64,000 nt of DNA from Eustoma russellianum. Its lineage: Eukaryota > Streptophyta > Magnoliopsida > Gentianales > Gentianaceae. A model generated the notes under the pieces. That model had not been told where the DNA came from. It made no database searches and saw only the letters and a program-made list of their open reading frames with translations. How positions within the stretch are numbered: position 1 is the stretch's first letter; every line of letters begins with the position of its first letter. The stretch covers positions 9,208,328 to 9,272,327 of the forward strand of contig AP025053.1 in the NCBI GenBank assembly GCA_036186865.1, in the 5' to 3' direction. Shown piece after piece: positions 11,789-23,131 of the stretch. The translations under genes and the position numbers were made by a program.

Positions 11789-11801
11789 AAGGAGGGGAGA
11801 A
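11789..11801 (+). other. Polypurine tract before array LTR 2
   Basis: AAGGAGGGGAGAA directly before the TGTTATATCC of LTR 2; it would serve as the plus-strand primer. Confidence 0.75.
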
Positions 11802-13513
11802 TGTTATATCCCTTTTTTTAATAGGGGCAAGAATGGAAATTAGGCCTAATTAATTAGAAAACCTAATTTGATTATCAAATTTTCCCTGAACCCTAATCAA
11901 ATTTCTATTTAAACAAGGCTTGGACTTCTCCTCCCATACTAAACGTTCAGCCGCCATTCACATAACAGAAAAAAACGCTTTTTTCTTGCTTCAAACCAAA
12001 GCCGCCAATAATGGAAAAAGCACCACCGCCTCGATCAACCCTTCAACGCGTATCCAGTACCAGGTAGGTGCCCCCTTAACATCTGTTGAATGTAATAGCA
12101 GTAATCCTTTAATTTCTTTATGAAAACGAGATCGTGCATTAGTATTTGTGATTGTATAGATGTTTGATTATTGATTATACGTATATGTGATGAATTGTAT
12201 GTCCGTATATATGTACGATGCTATTTCCGTATGAAACTCGGAAAAAGATTTGATTTTGATTTGCGTGTGAATATCGGAATCGTAGGAATGAGTGTTTGTA
12301 CCTGCGGCGCGTGGCCGGTGGTGGTGGGCTATGACCACGTGCTGCCGGACGGAGGTCGCAGGGGAAGTGTTTATACCGGCAGCGCGTGGCCGGTGGTGGT
12401 GGGCTATGACCACGTGCTGCCGNNNNNNNNNNAGAACAGGGGGACGCAGGAATTGACGCAGGAAAGGTAGGAAAAAAGAATAAGAAAAATAGAAAAAAGG
12501 AAAATAGTAAAAGAAAAAGAAATTTTAAAAAGGGTGGGGCGAAAGTCTGATCGTGGGGAAGCAGGGAAAAAGAAAAGGAAAAGGAAAAGGAAAAAGAAAA
12601 AGACAAAGAAAGCAAAGGAAAGATTCTGTGTATGATTTCTGTGCATTCATGCATCACGACATTGCATATGTGATATGTTTTGTTCTGTTCTGTTCTGTTC
12701 TGTTCTGTTAGGATATGCGAGACGTAAGTCGCATATCTGATCTGTTCCGTTCCGTTCCGTTCCGTTCTGTTAGGACCCGGGGTCATGCATTGCACGATTA
12801 GATGAATGTTTCTGAGAAGGTAGGTTTATCATGCATCACGTATGTGGCATTGCATTTCACGCTCATTTTGTACGACTATGTGTTTTGATTGTCTTAAGAA
12901 GTTATGACCGTTATACGTTGTTATAAGAAGATATGATCGTTATACATTATTTTAAGAAGTTCTGACCGTTATACGTATTTGTGAAAACGTGGACAGTCTA
13001 TTTTCGTATTACAGTAAGTATATGTATTTCACTACTGTCCTAGCATGTATGATCTCACTGGGCCGATGCAGGCAGGGTACCTACTGAGTGACATTTTTGT
13101 CGCTCACACCGTTCGTTTTGTTTTCTTGCAGATGATTCAGGGTACGATTACATATGGGTTGGAGAAGACTCTGAATGGGCACATTGGGACTCGTAGAGAC
13201 TGTTTGGAGATTGAGGATCAAGAATTGATGAAGTTTTATTTTATTTATTATTTCACTTGAGGACTTAGCTTAGGGATTTTATTTTCTGCACTTTACGATG
13301 TCGTTTAGGGAATTTTGATTCGATGTTGACTACATGAGATTTTGGGGATTTTACTTTTGATTTGAGATTTTTAGTTGATTTAATTCGATTTCGCGATCGA
13401 ATACTCTGCCGTTTTGATAAGTGAATGGATTCGTACAGACGCCTTGTATATCCCTTAGTGGAATACGGCGGGCGTACCAGTTCTGACCCTAGGGTTCGGG
13501 ACGGGGCGCTACA
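11802..13513 (+). repeat. Array LTR 2, with assembly gap
   Basis: Central LTR, shared by both internal regions: PPT on its left, primer site (13516-13527) on its right. About 1.7 kb as assembled. The ten Ns at 12423-12432 replace roughly 218 bp that are present in LTR 1 (about 7532-7749). Confidence 0.85.
12423..12432. other. Assembly gap (10 N)
   Basis: Placeholder Ns in array LTR 2. Comparison with LTR 1 and LTR 3 shows the missing piece is the G-rich tract of about 0.2 kb. Confidence 0.95.
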
Positions 13514-16496
13514 GGTGGTATCAGAGCCCAGGCTCTAGATCTACTGCGGAAAACGTAGAATTAAGAAATGATCTTATACGTAAGAGATGACTATAGATTT
13601 AAGTTTTGATAATAGATGCAAGTTTGATCTTAGACTAAGTTTGATCCTAGACGTAAGTTGTGATCAGAGACTAAGTTTGACCTTAGAATAAGTTTGATTT
13701 AGACTAAGTGATGATATTAGAAAATAAGTTACGAACCTCTAAGTCAAAATCTTAGACATAAGTGATGATTTGAATATAAGGGATGATCACGAACATAGGT
13801 ACCACTCTCAGTTATAAGCGATGATCCTGAACATAAGTCACGGTCTTAGACATAAGTAACGATCTCGATTAAGAATTTACTTTAGACATAAGTACCGATT
13901 TAGTAATAAGTGTTGATTATGTACTGATTATGATTTTGAATCAAGACATGATCTTAGAATTAAGGAATAATGATGCTAAGGACGATCCTAGAAATAAGTT
14001 ATGATCCTAAACTTAAGAAGTCGATCGGTTTTGAAACACGTATACCTAGAATATCCCATACAATTATCCTTTATATAAGGATGATCATAACTCTCTAAGC
14101 TGTGATCTTAGTAACCCTAGTTGAGTACTATATAATTGATTTGAATGAATTACAATGTTAACCAGAATACTCTACTACAAATGTTAGTTGACATATTAAT
14201 GAGTCAAACAGTAACTCAGGCTGCCTTACCATAACTGCAACATGGTACTCGGTACCATTAGGGTAAAGTAAAGCGGGTCCATATCCCTACTTGGACGGTA
14301 ACATCAGAGCACACTTAGGTCTAAGTTGGGACCATAGCTACTAAGAACTGAATTTTGATAGTATGATAAATACTAAGGGATGGTTTATAGTAGAATGATA
14401 AAAACTAAATAACGATTAGCATTATAATCAATAGAGTTTAGTTAAGGATATTGTACAAAGGAATTTATAGTCTAGGGTTAAGATGTTGAATGTAGGGTAG
14501 TCAAAATAGGTCGAGATATTAGTCTTATTAGAAGTATGGAACAACAGCGACATGCGAGAATCGACTATAGTATGTGCCTTGGAATACTATATCATTACAA
14601 CTTGTGGGTTAAGTGTTGACATCGGAACGTTTGGTTTGAATCTAGTAGACTTGAATTGAAATAGAATAAGTATGAAACAGTAGTGGTTGCTTGTTCAGGT
14701 GCGATTTAACTAGGATAATTAGCAATTCAAATAAGCAAGTAAAGAAATACAGTAGATCAGTATGGCGCGCAGAAGCATGGTGAATTAGAACACCTTAAGC
14801 TGATAAATATTTAGTGTGTCATGTTAAGATTGGACAATTAAAGTTACAGATTTTATCATAGTAGGCGAATGTTAGACTTATAAGAAACGATGCATAGACG
14901 GATTGTTCTTTCGAAAATAAGGATGGATTATAGAAATTATACGAAATATTGGACTATTATTTCTTTATCAGATAAATATTTTATATAAGCATGTACACCG
15001 AGTTATACCTATATTTTACATGGACTTCAAAAGGCATTTTATTTTCGAAAATACCTCATTAATTCTCATTTCTTTATATAGTCTACTAAACTTTACGAGG
15101 CTATTTTTTTCTGTACCTGTAAATCAGTATAATAAAAATTTCAATTCTTTTGACGACCTTGAAAAGGGGAAAACTTTTAAAATATTGATGTTTATGCAAA
15201 AACTATGTGTTTCTTACCGAATATTTCCAATTTCTGTTTTTGTTACATCTATTTTTTTGTCAAAATTAATTTAATTTGACAACTATCGATATCCCAAGCA
15301 GTTTAACCGTTTAAATGTTTTTGAAGTTATTTATCCGCTCGCGATGAACTTACTTAACTTTTGTGAAGCCAAAAAAAAAAAGATAGCTTTCAAAATATAT
15401 ACATATCTTTGAAAACGAAAGGTACCATATTCAAATCGTTTCATAAAACCTTTCACTATTACGTTTTCAACTGTTTGACGCAATTTTATCAAAATACCTT
15501 GCGAACAAGTTATATCATCGTTTTTAAAATGGTCATTGAGATATCGCATTGCGAAAACAAATCTATGATACTTTGGGTTTGTGTTTACAAAAATTGGAAG
15601 GTTTAGTATTTTAAATAGTTAAAGCTATATTCAAAATTATAGCTCCGTAAGCTACTTTTCTTTTAACTTGAAGAAAAATATGTCCATACACATATTTCGT
15701 ATACTAGGCTGCTGACGATATCTCTGAGAAATTAAGAGCATGATCATAGAGCTAGTTCGTAAGTATAAGAACGGATTTTGAAGACTTGGTTGTATTAAGG
15801 AAGGGTAGCGGTTACCATATTGGCGTGCACCAAGGATGTTAATGTGGTTAATTATCTAGGAGATGAATCATATGTGATGAGTTTGAGAATCCGGTTTTGT
15901 AGATTGCAATAAGTTGAATGATACACGTCAAGTGGTATAAGTGGAAGTTTGTAAGCACTGATTATAGGGAATTAAGTAAGGATTGAATTCTATAAAGACT
16001 AGATCATCTTGTGAGATGTTAATGATGATTAAATTAAATCTAACTAGAGTACGACGTATTCCGAAAAAGTACATACAGCTTAAGGGAGGAGTCTTGTGAA
16101 CAAGATGTTAAGTTAAAGATTGTACTATACCTAGGAACTGATTGTAGAGAGTTGCTCGTGACAACAAATGTAAGTACGATATAGACCGACGATTAAGTTA
16201 TGAAGTCATTATAAGGACGATGCCCTTAAGGTTGATGCGAGAACTATAGAAAGAATAGGTCACGATCTATCAGGCGGAGGACAATGGATTTAACGATTAC
16301 ATTGTAAATATACAGGCTGAATGATTTGAAGACTTAGTCCTGTATCGAGGAAGTGAGATGGGTAATATATCAGAATATGCAAGGGATACTAAGTTCGATC
16401 ATGATCTAGGTAAATGAATTATGTAGGACTATACTAAGTTACCGATTACGTAACACACAAGTTTCGAGGACGAAACTTTTTGTAAGGAGGGGAGAA
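13514..16496 (+). mobile_element. Array internal region 2 (non-coding)
   Basis: 2,983 bp, nearly identical to internal region 1, with scattered single-base differences and a longer A run near 15370. Primer site at 13516-13527, TTTCGAGGACGAAACTT box at 16462-16478, polypurine tract at 16484-16496. No gene recognised. Confidence 0.8.
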
Positions 16497-17516
16497 TGTT
16501 ATATCCCTTTTTTTTAATAGGGGCAAGAATGGAAATTAGGCCTAATTAATTAGAAAACCTAATTTGATTATCAAATTTTCCCTGAACCCTAATCAAATTT
16601 CTATTTAAACAAGGCTTGGACTTCTCCTCCCATACTAAACGTTCAGCCGCCATTCACATAACAGAAAAAAACGCTTTTTTCTTGCTTCAAACCAAAGCCG
16701 CCAATAATGGAAAAAGCATCACCGCCTCGATCAACCCTTCAACGCGTATCCAGTACCAGGTAGGTGCCCCCTTAACATCTGTTGAATGTAATAGCAGTAA
16801 TCCTTTAATTTCTTTATGAAAACGAGATCGTGCATTAGTATTTGTGATTGTATAGATGTTTGATTATTGATTATATGTATATGTGATGAATTGTATGTCC
16901 GTATATATGTACGATGCTATTTTCGTATGAAACTCGGAAAAAGATTTGATTTTGATTTGCGTGTGAATATCGGAATCGTAGGAATGAGTGTTTGTACCTG
17001 CGGCGCGTGGCCGGTGGTGGTGGGCTATGACCACGTGCTGCCGGACGGAGGTCGCAGGAGAAGTGTTTATGCCGGCGGCGCGTGGCCGGTGGTGGTGGGC
17101 TATGACCACGTGCTGCCGGATGGAGAAATAAGGTGGAGGGGGGGCGGACTGAGAGGGGGGATTGGTTTGGGGAGCGGCTGAGAGGCGTGTGGGGGGGTGG
17201 TTGGTTCGAACTGAGAGGGGTGTGCGGGGGTGTGCGAACTGGAGGGAGGGGTGGCTGGGCTTGGGGGGCGGACAGTGGTGAGGGGCTGAGGAGGGGAGGA
17301 CGGGGAGTTGAGGGGCTGGGGGGGTTCAGGGGAACGAAGAACAGGGGGACGCAGGAATTGACGCAGGAAAGGTAGGAAAAAAGAATAAGAAAAATAGAAA
17401 AAGGAAAATAGTAAAAGAAAAAGAAATTTGAAAAGGGGTGGGGCGAAAGTCTGATCGTGGGGAAGCAGGGAAAAAGAAAAGGAAAAAGAAAAGGAAAAAG
17501 AAAAAGAAAAAGAAAG

Positions 17517-18815
17517 TGATGCGATTCAAGGAGCCCTAAACATACAAACTTCACAAACAAAGGCCTTGAACATACTAACTCCACAAACAAGAAGCTTTTG
17601 CACAAATAGAAGACGTAAGCTAAAGAGCTTCTTGTTCTAACATGTGCAAGATGAGCCAAGAAATATAGATGCATGATTTTTCTATATTTACTGAGGCCAT
17701 GATTTGATTGTCCTCGTGTTTAATGCATATCATAGGATGTAAATGTTGGTGGGAGGGCAGGATGGTCATTTCATGCGTTGTCGTTGTAATATCGAGTCTA
17801 GTTGTTTGCGTTGTCTTTATTTTAGGTCTATGATATTTTATAGAGTCTTTTAATATGTGTTTATAGTACTAATTATCATTTTTGAGTGTTTTCTAAGGTG
17901 ACAAGGCTAAACAAGGAAAGTGGCTTGGAGAGTCCCTATTTTTCAGGAAGACAGCCAGACACCAGTCGGTATTTTGGACGCCTAGGTCGGAGTACTGATC
18001 CAAATGGGTTCAAACCACTTGGAGGTTTCAGATAACTCAATTTGTGACGATTTTGATGTTTTACACTTTTGCTAATTCGGTTTACAAAATGGACCGAAAT
18101 CAGGTGCAAATTGGGAGTTCAGAATAGAAAGTACTGAAGATCACTGGATGAATACCTAATCTTTGGAAGCCCGTATCTCTGTCAATAAGAGTCCAAATGA
18201 GGTGATTCAAAAGCCCAAATTCAATAGAATTTTATGAGCTACAACTTTGCTGAAGAGTGCAAACCCTAATTCGGCGTGTAGAAGCGGACAGAAGCCAATA
18301 ACCGACAGGGTGTAATTCCAGTGCGAGATTTTAGGGATTTGAATTATGTAATCTTCCTTGATTAGCTTTGACTTATCTTTTATGTAAATTTGATTAAGAT
18401 TGATAGATAGTAATCTTAGGAATTTGATTGATTAGTTAATTTTTAGGATTAGAAAAATTATAGTATTATATTATGTAAGAAAAATCGGCAGCCAGAGGTT
18501 TTTGGAGAATTAAAAATTCAGTTTTTGTTGCAACGTGTGTTGCCTTCTTTGTGTGTTTTTCTTTTGGTTTTCACAAAGTAAAATCAAGGCTAGATCCAAT
18601 TAAGGTTTGAGCAAACCTAGTTGGTGAATCACAATCCAAGGATACGGAACGACGTGTTGGATTGGGAGATTCGAATTGCTCGACGTAGACGTTGTTGACT
18701 TCTCTTGTCCAAGAAGGTGGTGTTTGCACCATTGTCCCACGCAAGGGTTGATCAAAGGTGTCTTTTGGAGTTGAAAGAAGCGATCGTCATTTCAATACGA
18801 TCCAAGATCGTATCA
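17517..18815 (+). repeat. 5' LTR of the nested element
   Basis: 1,299 bp, followed by AAG and the primer site. It carries a probable host-like 5' leader (CTTCTTTGTGTGTTTTTC) but no convincing gene. Confidence 0.85.
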
Positions 18816-20543
18816 AAGTGGTATCAGAGCCAAGGTTTCTTTTTTACAACCCACATATCCTTCATTCTCTTGTTTTCCTTGTTGTTTTCATCTTCATTCC
18901 CCAAACGTCCAACACCCATCTCTGTCTCTATTATCTTTTCTTCAATTTCAATTGTCATCTTAATTCAAAAAAAAAACAACAGAGGGCTGCGTTTTCTATT
19001 TTTTTTCAGCACATACGAAGACAAAAAGAAAAACAAAGTTCCTACCTTTGTTTGGGTTCTTTTCACCCTACTGTGCCTCCCTGTATGGACATGTTATTTT
19101 AAATTTTGCTTGGATCCTTTTTTTTGTCTTTCTTTAGTCATGTTCTTGCTAGAGTCACAGTTTAACCATCTTGTTAAATAAATTAAAAAAAAAAGTCATA
19201 CCTTTTTGGTTCAGATCACCCTAAAATCCCATGCACACATACCTTATTCGAACTACTGCCTGGAACGCTATCCTTCTTACTTGAATTCAGATTATATCCA
19301 TCTTGTATGCAATAAAAAAGTTACGTCCTTTTTTTTTGGCAGTGCGTACACTCAAAACAGGCAAGCAAAGGTTACCTTTCCTTTTCTTCTATGCACTCGG
19401 GCAGAACGTGTACAACAGAAAAATTGGACTTTGCACGTATTTTTGTTGTTAACCATTCAAGATCAAATCTTTATACACACTTAACAATAGGGTTCGTTGT
19501 ATCAGGTTCTAAATTCAGCCATATTAATAAATCTAGTCCATTGCTTGAAAGTGCTACCTAGTCACACGTAAATCTTGTTGCTGACGAAGCTTTTGGTTGA
19601 TCATAGACTTGTGTGACTTAATTGCATTGTTGCTTGGTTTGCGTTGCAATTTTCTTGTATCCAAGACATCATCTTCAAGACAAACCAAGCCACAAAAAGC
19701 TTTATCTTGGAGACAAAAAAACTACTTGGCCGAAATCTAACCAAAACAGCCGGGTTACAATTTGTTTTACCAGTCAATATCGTCAGAGAATATTTGCCAA
19801 GAAATCTACACAAAGAAGATTTGAAATTGAAGTAGAAGACAATTTCACAAGAGGGTGTCATGAATCTCTAGCCACAACCCAACGCACAAAAAAGATTAGG
19901 CCGAGATATCAGAAAAAAAAGCCGAGAGAAAGAAAAGAGAAAAAAACGAAGGATGTAAGAACACAAACGTTGTGGCAATTTGTTTGAGAAGAGTACCAAG
20001 TTTGTTGACAAATTATTTGAATATCAAGTTCCTTCCAAGACCAAAAAGCCGTGTCCTTTGAAGCCAGAAATCATTACACCATTTATTGTCTTTACACTTG
20101 GATACTTGATGATTGTAATCGAATCAACAACTTGTGATTAATTGGCATAAGGCTAGGTTAACTAAAGATTGCCCAGGGCAACCCTTAGTTTTTTTTTTGG
20201 CTCAGCCTTTGACATAATTTTTGGTCTCATTTTTCTTGATTCTGAGGAGGTTAAGTGTGCTAAATTGTCTACTTCTTGGCTTGATACCTTTGCTTATTAG
20301 TTGCTGAAATTTGGTTGACACATTGGAGAAGAAGGTGCAATTGATCATCGGATTGTGTTAGCCACTTGAGAAGCTTACTTTGGTTGTATCTAGCCCAAGA
20401 TTGGCCAAGGAAAGCACAAACTTGAGTGACTATACAAGAGCGAGTGAGGAACATACACATTGATTTTGATTTTCACTAACGTAACGAAATCTCTTTTGTC
20501 TTTGTGTTAGTTTTTCCTTTCTTTGTTTTCTTGATTAATTTCA
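18816..20543 (+). mobile_element. Leader region of the nested element
   Basis: About 1.7 kb between the primer site and the ORF. It alternates strongly T-rich and A-rich blocks, as plant UTR and intron sequence does, and ends in TTGATTAATTTCAG (20530-20543), a good 3' splice-site match eight bases before the likely ORF start. Short ORFs here (for example 18705-19181 and 19622-19987) are low in complexity and unrecognised. Captured host sequence is possible but not shown. Confidence 0.5.
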
Positions 20544-20551
20544 GGTTACTT

Positions 20552-21988
20552 ATGGATTCCATGGAGGATAACATTAGAGACCTCTATCGTGCAACGATAG
20601 AAGGCTTACGTCAAGCTCATTTCACTTATGGAATTGCATATGATTTGGATGATATGAGTGATGATTCTAGTGTTGATATTGAGCATGATTCTTATGATGA
20701 TGATGCTGAAATTTCAATTGATACACATGTTGTTCATGATGATAAAGTTGATGTGGCGAATGAACATGACTTACATGATAAGCTTCTTGACTTGCATGAT
20801 CCTAAATTGTTTAAATCCGGTTTGTCTGAATCTGATGATGTTTTGCACTCTAAAGTGTGTGAACCTGATAAGAAATCGCATGTTGGCTTCCATGACCATA
20901 TTGAAGTTGAACATTACTGTGTGAAGTTCTTAGAACGTAATTCTGACATTCGTAAGAAACTTCTAGCAGAAAAAGAACATAACTTTGAGATCCTTGCAGA
21001 AGTAGAAGAACAAAAGGTACACAGATTAGACTTCCTTAATAAATTGCAAAGTCTTAGGAGACTTGTTGATGTTCATCGCGTTCATATGCATGAGACTGAC
21101 TTGCGTGATGAAAGTGATGAGCTTGAATCTAAAGTTGTTTGTGCTACACATGACTCACATGATTTGCTTAATTTACATACTGATTTACAAGATGATTTGA
21201 GTGGCGTTTCAAGTGAGAATAATGATTTCTTAGGTCATAAACATGATAACGTTGAGAGGCATGAATGGGTTGTCTATAATAATCCTTTGTTTGAGTGCCT
21301 TGAAAGTGACATTCCATCCCATGAAAATTCTATTTTACGTCCGTATGAATCTGAAATTCCACTTGACGTTACGTTGCACACTGATTTTGAAGATGATAAT
21401 CTAAATGTTAGTGATGATTTGTGCTTTGTTGAGCATGATAGTTCAAATACCTCTGATTTGGAAGTTCTAAGGAGCGTACAAGGTGTGTTGTTTATTCCTC
21501 ATGTTTTACATACTTTCTCTTTCATGCATGATAAATCTTATGTGAGGATTTTTATACTTATCTTGTTAGTGCATCCTAAACATATTAGAAAGAGGTGCTT
21601 GTTGCTAAGTGCTCATGTAAATATGTGTGACGATGTGATATTATTTGTACATGTCTTCATTCAATTGATTGCTCATCCCAAGCACGTTAGACTTAAATTA
21701 TGCATAATCATTGCACTTGTTTTGCTTGAACTTGTATCTTACATAGTTTATGAGTCGTTTGTGGAGTATCCCTCTTATCCATTTGTGTGTTTAGATTCGA
21801 GGTCGAATCTTTTTGAGGAGGGAGGGAATGATGCGATTCAAGGAGCCCTAAACATACAAACTTCACAAACAAGGGCCTTGAACATACTAACTCCACAAAC
21901 AAGAAGCTTTTGCACAAATAGAAGATGTAAGCTAAAGAGCTTCTTGTTCAAACATGTGCAAGATGAGCCAAGAAATATAGATGCATGA
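20552..21988 (+). CDS. Unrecognised acidic, Asp/His-rich protein of the nested element
   Basis: A 478-codon ORF from ATG 20552; the same frame is open from an ATG at 20504. I prefer 20552 because a splice-acceptor-like TTTCAG lies just upstream. The first ~320 residues are acidic and rich in Asp, Glu and His with strong GAT/CAT codon use. Residues ~130-180 look coiled-coil (Lys/Glu/Leu-rich). Three hydrophobic stretches follow at about residues 331-340, 361-375 and 382-398. The last ~53 codons are encoded by the polypurine tract and the 3' LTR. There are no CCHC, protease, RT, RNase H or integrase motifs. The position matches env-like ORFs of some plant elements, but no homology can be claimed. 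It is the only long ORF of the element. I do not recognise it. Confidence 0.5.
   Translation: MDSMEDNIRDLYRATIEGLRQAHFTYGIAYDLDDMSDDSSVDIEHDSYDDDAEISIDTHVVHDDKVDVANEHDLHDKLLDLHDPKLFKSGLSESDDVLHSKVCEPDKKSHVGFHDHIEVEHYCVKFLERNSDIRKKLLAEKEHNFEILAEVEEQKVHRLDFLNKLQSLRRLVDVHRVHMHETDLRDESDELESKVVCATHDSHDLLNLHTDLQDDLSGVSSENNDFLGHKHDNVERHEWVVYNNPLFECLESDIPSHENSILRPYESEIPLDVTLHTDFEDDNLNVSDDLCFVEHDSSNTSDLEVLRSVQGVLFIPHVLHTFSFMHDKSYVRIFILILLVHPKHIRKRCLLLSAHVNMCDDVILFVHVFIQLIAHPKHVRLKLCIIIALVLLELVSYIVYESFVEYPSYPFVCLDSRSNLFEEGGNDAIQGALNIQTSQTRALNILTPQTRSFCTNRRCKLKSFLFKHVQDEPRNIDA
21815..21828 (+). other. Polypurine tract of the nested element
   Basis: GAGGAGGGAGGGAA directly before the TGATGCG of the 3' LTR. 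It lies inside the long ORF. Confidence 0.75.
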
Positions 21989-23131
21989 TTTTTCTATGTT
22001 TATTGAGGCCATGATTTGATTGTCCTCGTGTTTAATGCATATCATAGGATGTAAATGTTGGTGGGAGGGCAGGATGGTCATTTCATGCGTTGTCGTTGTA
22101 ATATTGAGTCTAGTTGTTTGCGTTGTCTTTATTTTAGGTCTAGGCTATTTTATAGAGTCTTTTAATATGTGTTTATAGTACTAATTATCGTTTTTGAGTG
22201 TTTTCTAAGGTGACAAGGCTAAACAAGGAAAGTGGCTTGGAGAGTCCCTATTTTTCAGGAAGGCAGCCAGACACCAGTCGGTATTTTGGACGCCTAGGTC
22301 GGAGTACTGATCCAAATGGGTTCAAACCACTTGGAGGTTTCAGTAACTCAATTTGTGACGATTTTGATGTTTTACACTTTTGCTAATTCGGTTTACAAAA
22401 TGGACCGAAATCAGGTGCAAATTGGGAGTCCAGAATAGAAAGTACTGAAGATCACTGGATGAATACCTAATCTTTGGAAGCCCGTATCTCTGTCAAGAAG
22501 AGTCCAAATGAGGTTATTCACAAGCCCAAATTCAAGAGAATTTCATGAGCTACAACTTTGCTGAAGAGTGCAAACCCTAATTCGGCGTGTAGAAGCGGGC
22601 AGAAGCCAATAACCGACAGGGTATAATTCCAGTACGAGATTTTAGGGATTTGAATTATGTAATCTTCCTTGATTAGCTTTGACTTATCTTTTATGTAAAT
22701 TTGATTAAGATTGATAGATAGTAATCTTAGGAATTTGATTGATTAGTTAATTTTTAAGATTAGAAAAATTATAGCATTATATTATGTAAGAAAAATCGGC
22801 AGCCAGAGGGTAACTTTTTGGAGAATTAAAAATTCAGTTTTTGTTGCAACGTGTGTTGCCTTCTTTGTGTGTTTTTCTTTTGGTTTTCACAAAGTAAAAT
22901 CAAGGCTAGATCCAATCAAGGTTTGAGCAAACCTAGTTGGTGAATCACAATCCAAGGATATGGAACGACGTGTTGGATTGGGAGATTCGAGTTGCTCGAC
23001 GTAGACGTTGTTGACTTCTCTTGTCCAAGAAGGTGGTGTTTGCACCATTGTCCCACGCAAGGGTTGATCAAAGGTGTCTTTTGGAGTTGAAAGAAGCGAT
23101 CGTCATTTCCATACGATCCAAGATCGTATCA
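21829..23131 (+). repeat. 3' LTR of the nested element
   Basis: 1,303 bp, same termini as the 5' LTR, followed by the GAAAG target duplicate. Its first 160 bases also encode the C terminus of the long ORF. Confidence 0.85.

Larger units (their letters stand above)
8821..11801 (+). mobile_element. Array internal region 1 (non-coding)
   Basis: Starts with a tRNA-Met primer site (8823-8834) and ends with a TTTCAAGGACGAAACTT box (11766-11782) and a polypurine tract (11789-11801). The first ~500 bases are a degenerate repeat around TTAGACATAAGTGATGATC. The rest is AT-rich with many stops in all frames. The longest plus ORF (10327-10581, 84 codons) has no recognisable motif and is preserved in copy 2 only because the whole region is. 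I see no gag, protease, RT or integrase relic. Confidence 0.8.
17517..23131 (+). mobile_element. Non-autonomous LTR element with a private ORF, nested in array LTR 3
   Basis: Complete 5.6-kb element: LTRs 17517-18815 and 21829-23131 (TGATGCGATTC...GATCGTATCA), 5-bp target duplication GAAAG (17512-17516 and 23132-23136), tRNA-Met primer site (18819-18830), polypurine tract (21815-21828). The internal region (about 3.0 kb) has no gag, protease, RT or integrase but carries one long ORF next to the 3' LTR. The LTRs differ at roughly two dozen positions by eye (about 98% identical), making it clearly older than the Tekay copy at 39648. Confidence 0.85.

Noticed and set aside
18705..19181. 158-codon ORF at the 5' LTR/leader boundary of the nested element
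   Set aside because: It starts inside the LTR, crosses the primer site and consists of T-rich hydrophobic low complexity. An overlapping ORF in another frame is equally plausible.
20552..21988. Envelope gene in the nested element
   Set aside because: Hydrophobic stretches and position are suggestive, but there is no signal peptide at the N terminus, no fusion-type motif and no homology I can claim; left as an unrecognised protein.
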